The notes under the pieces: model-generated
Told to the model about the DNA's origin: nothing
What the model saw: only the letters and a program-made list of their open reading frames with translations
Databases searched by the model: none
Assembly: GCA_903927685.1 (NCBI GenBank)
Contig: CAIYOB010001524.1
Location: 1 to 11,111 of the forward strand
Length of the DNA: 11,111 bases
Direction: 5' to 3'
Source of the DNA: an uncultured Planctomycetaceae bacterium
GTDB taxonomy: Bacteria > Planctomycetota > Planctomycetia > Pirellulales > Pirellulaceae
Part shown: positions 6,571 to 11,111 of the stretch, piece by piece
Layout of the letters: each line of letters begins with the position of its first letter
How positions within the stretch are numbered: the stretch's first letter is position 1
Translations under genes and position numbers: made by a program

Positions 6571-7335
6571 GTGCCCGCTCACCATACCAGCCTGCGCCCG
6601 CAGACGCCGCCCGACAATCCGTCGGCGTCGCGGCCGGCCGTGTTTCAGGCCCGCGAGATCACCAAGGTCTACCACATGGGCGAAGTCGACGTGCACGCCC
6701 TGCGCGGAGTGGACCTGGATTTGTTCCAGGGCGAGTTCGTCGTGCTGCTGGGCCCCTCGGGCAGCGGCAAGAGCACGCTGCTGAATATCCTGGGCGGCTT
6801 GGATGTCCCGACCAGCGGAACGGTGAAGTACCTGGAGCACGACCTGACCCGATTCGACGACGCGGCGCTGACCCGCTATCGCCGCGAACACGTAGGGTTT
6901 GTGTTCCAGTTTTATAACCTGATCCCCAGCCTGACGGCGCGCGAGAACGTGGCCTTGATCACCGAGATCGCCCGCAATCCGCTGGACCCGCGCGACGCAT
7001 TGGCGCTGGTCAACCTGACCGACCGGATGAACCACTTCCCAGCCCAGCTGTCTGGCGGCGAACAACAGCGGGTCGCCATCGCCCGGGCGATCGCCAAGCG
7101 TCCGGACGTGCTGCTGTGCGACGAACCCACCGGCGCGTTGGACGTCCACACGGGCATCGTCGTATTGGAGGCCATCGAACGAGTGAATCGCGAGTTGGGC
7201 ACCACCACCGCCGTGATCACGCACAACGCCGTGATCGCCGCCATCGCCAGCCGCGTGATCCATGTTTCCGACGGCCGCGTGAGCCACATCGACCACAACG
7301 CCACTCAGCTCGCGGCCAGCGAATTGCAGTGGTGA
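6571..7335 (+). CDS. ABC transporter ATP-binding protein, MacB/LolD-type
   Basis: This 254-residue cytoplasmic ATPase powers the FtsX-type permease encoded next. All nucleotide-binding motifs are intact: Walker [10 protein letters not shown] (61-69), Q-loop [17 protein letters not shown] with Gln113, ABC signature [14 protein letters not shown] (from 160), Walker [13 protein letters not shown] (180-191, Asp184 and Glu185), and H-loop VITHN with His218. The FQxxNLxPxLTxxENV Q-loop and DEPTGALD Walker B are characteristic of the MacB/LolD/FtsE branch, whose members drive mechanotransmission or lipoprotein and efflux machines rather than classical import. The start is a GTG at 6571, supported by AGGAG 9 bases upstream. 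It adds a 24-residue N-terminal extension rich in Pro and Ser before the conserved [11 protein letters not shown]. It is the first gene of a three-gene set and is separated from the permease by a 7-bp repeat array. Confidence 0.94.
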   Translation: MPAHHTSLRPQTPPDNPSASRPAVFQAREITKVYHMGEVDVHALRGVDLDLFQGEFVVLLGPSGSGKSTLLNILGGLDVPTSGTVKYLEHDLTRFDDAALTRYRREHVGFVFQFYNLIPSLTARENVALITEIARNPLDPRDALALVNLTDRMNHFPAQLSGGEQQRVAIARAIAKRPDVLLCDEPTGALDVHTGIVVLEAIERVNRELGTTTAVITHNAVIAAIASRVIHVSDGRVSHIDHNATQLAASELQW

Positions 7336-7347
7336 GAGAGCCGAGAG

Positions 7348-7431
7348 CGACCACTGACACCTGACCACTGACCACTGACCACTGACCAATGACGAATGAC
7401 GAATGACGAATGACCACTGACACCTGACCAC
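7348..7431. repeat. Heptanucleotide tandem repeat (12 units) between ATPase and permease genes
   Basis: Twelve consecutive 7-base units fill almost the whole 101-base gap. In order they are CGACCAC, TGACACC, TGACCAC x3, TGACCAA, TGACGAA x3, TGACCAC, TGACACC, TGACCAC. Every unit except the first starts TGAC. The triplet xGACCAC-TGACACC-TGACCAC occurs at both ends. The array ends 5 bases before the permease ATG, so the place normally held by a Shine-Dalgarno sequence is repeat DNA, with no purine-rich match. Confidence 0.95.
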
Positions 7432-7436
7432 GTCCC

Positions 7437-9800
7437 ATGCGTGCCATCGATCGCAAAGCCGTTCGCGACTTGTGGGCCATCAAGGGCCAGGCGGTTGCGA
7501 TCGCGCTGGTGATCGCCTCGGGCGTGGGCACGTTCGTGATGTCGCTGAACACGCTCCAGTCACTGCAGAACTCGCAGCAGATGTACTACGAGAAATACCG
7601 CTTTGCCCAGGTCTGGTCGCACGTCAAGCGGGCGCCCTTGTCGCTGGCCCGGCGAGTCGAGGTGATTCCGGGCGTCTCGCAGGTCCAGGCGCGGGTGGTC
7701 GTGGATGTGACCTTGGACGTGCGGGGCATGTCCGAGCCGGCGATCGGGCGGCTGATCTCGATCCCCACTCCGCGGACGCCGATGGTCAACGACTTGCACC
7801 TGCGCAAAGGCCGCTGGATCGAACCGCATCGCGCCGGCGAGGCCCTGGTCAGCGAAGCGTTCGCGACGTCGCACCACCTGGAGATCGGCGAAACCGTGTC
7901 CGCCGTGATCAACGGGCGACGGCAGAAGCTGACGATCGTCGGGATCGTCCTCTCGCCCGAGTACATCATCCAGATCCACGGCTCGAACCTGCTGCCGGAC
8001 GATCGCCGCTTCGGCATCTTCTGGATGGGCTACGACGAGCTGGCCGCGGCGTTCAACCTGGACGGCGCGTTCAACAACCTTGCCCTGACGCTCAGCCGCG
8101 GGGCGCTGGAACCCGAGGTGATCCGGCGGCTGGACGATTTGACCAAGCGCTACGGCGGCCGCGGCGCCAGCGGGCGCGAGGATCATGTGTCGCACCGCTA
8201 CATCTCGGACGAGATCCGCCAGCTGCGCAGCTTGGGCCTGATCGCCCCGACCATCTTCTTCTCCGTGGCCGCGTTCCTGCTGAACGTGGTCATGACGCGG
8301 CTGATCGGCGTCCAGCGGGAACAGATTGCGGCCCTGAAAGCGTTCGGGTACACCAAGCTGCAGATCGGCTTGCACTACATCAAGCTGGTGCTGTTGATCT
8401 CGCTGGTCGGAGCGCTGCTGGGCATCGTCATCGGCTCGCTGCTGGGCCGCAGCTTGACGCAGATGTATACCCAGCTGTACCGCTTCCCGGTGTTCGGGTT
8501 CGAATGGAACACGGCCGTGATCGGGGGCGCTTTGTTGACCAGTTCCGCCGCGGCCGTGGCCGGGACGCTGTTCGCGGTCCGCCGCGCCGTCCAGTTGCCG
8601 CCGGCCGAAGCGATGCGTCCCGAGCCGCCCGCGGTCTACCGGCCCACCCTGTTGGACCGCAGCGGGCTGGGCGAGTACCTGCCGCAGGCGGCCCGGATGA
8701 TCTTCCGGGAACTGGAACGTAAGCCCGTCAAGGCGGCGATGTCCTGCATCGGCGTCTCGATGTCCGTGGCGATCCTGATCCTGGGCAGCTTTACGCTCGA
8801 CTCGATCAACTACATCATCGATTTCCAGTTCGGCCTGTCCCAACGGCAGGATCTGCTGGTGTCCTTCCCTGAGCCGATCAGCGCCTCGGCGCTGTACGAC
8901 TTGCAGCACCTGCCGGGCGTGATCCGCTGCGAGCCCTTCCGGTCCACGGGCACACGGTTTCATTTCGGGCACCGTACCCGCCGCGTAGGCATCATCGGTT
9001 TGAACCCGGGTACGCAATTGTACCGGCTGCTGGACGAAAGCGAGCACCTGGTGCCGGTGCCCAAGGAGGGCTTGCTGCTGTCGTCCAAGCTGGCCGAACT
9101 GCTCGGCGCGCGGTTGGGCGACCGGATCCTGGTCGAGGTGTTGGAGGGCGATCAGCCGATTCGCGAGGTGGCGGTCAGCGCGATGGTGACCGAGTACGGC
9201 GGGACCAATGCGTATATGGACGCCGGAGCGCTGCATCGGCTGTTGCGCGAAGGCAACAGCTTGACGGGCGCGTTCCTCACGGTCCAGCGCGACCGCATGG
9301 AAGAAATGTACCGCACGCTGAAGGACACGCCGCGGGTCGCCGGCGTGACGATCAAGGAAGCGTCGGTGCGGAGTTTCCAGGAGACGATCGCAGAGAACCT
9401 GGGGCGGATCCGCTTCTTCAACATCCTGTTCGCGATGGTGATCGCGTTCGGCGTGGTCTACAACAGCGCCCGAATCTCGCTCGCCGAACGCAGCCGCGAT
9501 CTGGCGACGCTCCGCGTGATCGGGTTTACGCGGGCCGAGATTTCCGCCATCCTGCTGGGCGAATTGGCCGTGATCACGCTGGCCGCCATCCCGCTGGGCC
9601 TGGTCGTGGGCTACCTGTTCGCCGCCTGGGCGGTCACGGGCCTGGATACGGAAGTGTATCGCGTGCCGTTGATCATTCATCGCGCGACCTACGGGTTTGC
9701 GGTCGCCGTGGTGCTGGCCGGGGCCGCCGTCTCGGGCTTGCTGGTCCGCGAGCGGCTGGACCATTTGGACTTGATTGCAGTACTGAAGACCAGAGAGTGA
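7437..9800 (+). CDS. ABC transporter permease with two FtsX-like domains
   Basis: This 787-residue inner-membrane protein is the membrane partner of the upstream ATPase. Predicted membrane spans lie at about 18-38, 268-287, 315-338, 360-381, 432-452, 659-676, 708-730 and 751-770. That gives two halves of four spans, each with a large extracytoplasmic domain after its first span (about 40-265 and 455-655). The MacB/FtsX-type coupling segment occurs twice: GVQREQIAALKAFGYTKLQI (291-310) and AERSRDLATLRVIGFTRAEI (683-702). This duplicated layout is that of the large predicted-permease group, not of four-span MacB or LolC/E. The protein ends LDLIAVLKTRE, the usual FtsX C-terminal pattern. The ATG at 7437 begins a conserved-looking RKAVRDLWAIKGQAVAIALV, but no ribosome site is visible. 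The adaptor gene starts 10 bases after the stop. The substrate is not evident from the sequence. Confidence 0.93.
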   Translation: MRAIDRKAVRDLWAIKGQAVAIALVIASGVGTFVMSLNTLQSLQNSQQMYYEKYRFAQVWSHVKRAPLSLARRVEVIPGVSQVQARVVVDVTLDVRGMSEPAIGRLISIPTPRTPMVNDLHLRKGRWIEPHRAGEALVSEAFATSHHLEIGETVSAVINGRRQKLTIVGIVLSPEYIIQIHGSNLLPDDRRFGIFWMGYDELAAAFNLDGAFNNLALTLSRGALEPEVIRRLDDLTKRYGGRGASGREDHVSHRYISDEIRQLRSLGLIAPTIFFSVAAFLLNVVMTRLIGVQREQIAALKAFGYTKLQIGLHYIKLVLLISLVGALLGIVIGSLLGRSLTQMYTQLYRFPVFGFEWNTAVIGGALLTSSAAAVAGTLFAVRRAVQLPPAEAMRPEPPAVYRPTLLDRSGLGEYLPQAARMIFRELERKPVKAAMSCIGVSMSVAILILGSFTLDSINYIIDFQFGLSQRQDLLVSFPEPISASALYDLQHLPGVIRCEPFRSTGTRFHFGHRTRRVGIIGLNPGTQLYRLLDESEHLVPVPKEGLLLSSKLAELLGARLGDRILVEVLEGDQPIREVAVSAMVTEYGGTNAYMDAGALHRLLREGNSLTGAFLTVQRDRMEEMYRTLKDTPRVAGVTIKEASVRSFQETIAENLGRIRFFNILFAMVIAFGVVYNSARISLAERSRDLATLRVIGFTRAEISAILLGELAVITLAAIPLGLVVGYLFAAWAVTGLDTEVYRVPLIIHRATYGFAVAVVLAGAAVSGLLVRERLDHLDLIAVLKTRE

Positions 9801-9810
9801 CACACGGGTT

Positions 9811-11028
9811 ATGAAGTTCCTGGTGCGAACCATCCTGTTCCTGATTGTGATCGGCTCGATTGTCGGCGGCCTGGTCTGGTCGTTCTGGCCGCAACCGGTC
9901 GGCGTCGAGGTGGCGACGGTCACCCGCGGCAGCCTGCGAGTGACGGTGGACGAGGACGGCAAGACGCGGATCAAGGAGCGGTATGTCGTCGCGGCGCCGC
10001 TGGCCGGCCGGCTGTTGCGGATCGATTGGGATCCCGGCGACTCGATCACCCGCGGTCAGACGGTGCTGGCCACCATCGAGCCGCTCGAGCCGGATCTGCT
10101 GGACGTGCGGGCCGTGGCCCAGTCCGAGGCCCGGGTCAAGGCGGCGCAGGCTGCGCTGGACCGCGCCCAGCCGTTGATCGAACGGGCGCGAAGCGAGCTG
10201 GAGTTTGCCCAGAGCGAGGTCGAACGCCATCGCAAGCTGGCCAAGACCGAATCGGCGTCCGAGCGCGAAGTCGAGCAGGCCGAGATGCTGTACACCTCGC
10301 GGATGCACGACTACACGGCGGCCCAGCGGGCGCAGAGCATCGCCCAATTCGAACTCGAACTGGCCCGCGCCGCCCTGGTCCGCGTCCGGCCCGACGACCC
10401 GGCCACGCCGGATGACCGCCAATTGCGGATCCTGGCTCCGATCAGCGGCCAAGTGCTGCGGCTGTTCCAGGAAAGCGCCACGATCGTCCGGGCCGGGGAA
10501 CCGTTGCTCGAGGTGGGCGACCCCGCGGACCTGGAGATCGAAGTTGACGTCTTGTCGGACGATGCCGTCAAGATCCGCCCGGGCTATCAGGCGTTCCTGG
10601 AACAGTGGGGCGGCGAGCGGCCGCTGCCTGCCACCGTGCGACTGGTCGAGCCGGCCGGGTTCCTGAAAGTCTCGGCGCTGGGCGTGGAAGAGCAACGGGT
10701 GAACGTCATCCTGGACCTGGCCGACCCGCCGGAGAAACGCCGCGAGTTGGGCGACGCCTTTCGCGTCGAAGCACGGATCGTGATCTGGGAACAAGCCGAC
10801 GTTCTGCAGGTCCCGACCGGCGCCCTGTTCCGCCGCGGCGACCAGTGGGCCGTCTTCGCCGTCCGCGGCGAGCGAGCCGAACTGTGCCCCCTGGAGATCG
10901 GCCGCCGCAACAGCCTGGCCGCGCAAGTCCTCACGGGCCTGCGCGAGGGCGACGAGGTGATCCTGCACCCCAGCGACAAAGTCCGCCCCGGCGTCCTCGT
11001 GCAACGGCGAGACCTGAACGCGCCGTAG
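9811..11028 (+). CDS. Periplasmic adaptor subunit (HlyD/MacA-type membrane fusion protein)
   Basis: This 405-residue protein would link the FtsX-type permease to an outer-membrane channel or hand substrate across the periplasm. Residues 7-26 are an N-terminal membrane anchor (LILFLIV-type, then WSFWP) with no lipobox cysteine. The first lipoyl half-motif is about 55-95 (VVAAPLAGRLLRIDWDPGDS, GQTVLATIEP). A long helical hairpin spans about 100-193, rich in Ala, Glu, Arg and Gln and predicted coiled coil. The second lipoyl half is about 205-238 (RILAPISGQVLRLFQES, AGEPLLEVGDP). A beta-barrel follows (240-325), then a membrane-proximal domain (328-400, VLQVPTGALFRRG, GLREGDEVILHPSDKVRPG). The domain order is standard and complete. 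The start is 10 bases after the permease stop with only a weak ribosome site (GGG), suggesting translational coupling. No TolC-like gene is present in the window. Confidence 0.93.
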   Translation: MKFLVRTILFLIVIGSIVGGLVWSFWPQPVGVEVATVTRGSLRVTVDEDGKTRIKERYVVAAPLAGRLLRIDWDPGDSITRGQTVLATIEPLEPDLLDVRAVAQSEARVKAAQAALDRAQPLIERARSELEFAQSEVERHRKLAKTESASEREVEQAEMLYTSRMHDYTAAQRAQSIAQFELELARAALVRVRPDDPATPDDRQLRILAPISGQVLRLFQESATIVRAGEPLLEVGDPADLEIEVDVLSDDAVKIRPGYQAFLEQWGGERPLPATVRLVEPAGFLKVSALGVEEQRVNVILDLADPPEKRRELGDAFRVEARIVIWEQADVLQVPTGALFRRGDQWAVFAVRGERAELCPLEIGRRNSLAAQVLTGLREGDEVILHPSDKVRPGVLVQRRDLNAP

Positions 11029-11076
11029 CAATGCTCACAGCACTGGTCGTATGGAACTCGAGTATGAGGCGTGTCG

Positions 11077-11111
11077 ATGAACCTGCAGACCAACCCGCAG
11101 CTGGAACTCGC
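11077..11111 (+). CDS. N-terminal start of a gene, possibly a PIF1/RecD-like helicase (truncated by window end)
   Basis: An ATG at 11077 opens a frame reading MNLQTNPQLEL to the window end. GAGG at 11066-11069 is a possible ribosome site. Third codon positions are G/C-rich in this frame, unlike the competing frame from the ATG at 11064, which also stays open. The motif NPQLELA directly after the start is typical of bacterial PIF1/RecD-like helicases with a Walker A (GKAGTGKTT) about 20 residues later. That part is outside the window, so the assignment is a guess from 11 residues. It follows the adaptor gene by 48 bases and is probably not functionally tied to it. Confidence 0.4.
   Translation, partial: MNLQTNPQLEL

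Noticed and set aside
6517..7431. A 304-codon antisense open frame starting in the heptanucleotide array
   Set aside because: It overlaps the intact ABC ATPase. Its N-terminus is translated repeat DNA (VVRCQWS-type residues).
7560..10049. An 829-codon antisense open frame across the permease and adaptor genes
   Set aside because: It is the reverse-strand shadow of two certain genes with strong G/C third positions. Its composition is unnaturally rich in Gln, His, Asp and Arg and no domain motif is visible.
9673..11031. A 452-codon antisense open frame over the adaptor gene
   Set aside because: It covers the adaptor gene on the opposite strand, has shadow-like composition, and the sense gene has a complete domain set.

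Overview
The window looks like a chromosomal stretch from a high-GC, Gram-negative, probably planctomycete-type bacterium. This rests on three things: secreted DUF4838 and right-handed beta-helix proteins side by side, a REP-associated tyrosine transposase (RAYT) whose 38-bp repeats carry a GCGCCAGCGAG core that I associate with planctomycete genomes, and a MacAB-like export cassette. The lineage is an inference; no marker gene is present.

Layout. Bases 1-231 are the C-terminal end of an unrecognised acidic protein on the + strand. It converges on a minus-strand pair of secreted proteins: a right-handed beta-helix protein (start 4692, end 2773) followed by a DUF4838 / alpha-glucuronidase-N-like protein (start 2669 or 2696, end 285). 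They probably form one carbohydrate-related operon. A small uncertain minus-strand ORF (4888-4703) ends 10 bases before the beta-helix start.

Bases 4889-5480 hold no intact gene but do contain decayed coding sequence on the + strand, with an in-frame stop and a frame change. Bases 5481-6391 are a compact REP-RAYT island: a left array of 38-bp repeats, the HUH transposase gene (5769-6281), and a right array of the same repeats. Near-perfect 21-bp inverted repeats bound the island. Its stem sequences co-vary between the two arrays, and the transposase ribosome binding site appears to come from the repeat spacer itself.

Bases 6571-11028 encode a three-gene ABC export system in the order ATPase, FtsX-type permease, HlyD/MacA-type periplasmic adaptor. 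Together they would form an inner-membrane, ATP-driven extrusion or mechanotransmission machine that needs an outer-membrane channel encoded elsewhere. A 12-unit array of a 7-bp repeat separates the ATPase and permease genes and ends 5 bases before the permease ATG, with no Shine-Dalgarno sequence visible. The window closes with the first 11 codons of another + strand gene whose N-terminus resembles PIF1/RecD-like helicase proteins.

I did not find a clearly new multi-gene system. The most unusual features are the structured REP-RAYT island and the heptanucleotide array inside the ABC operon.
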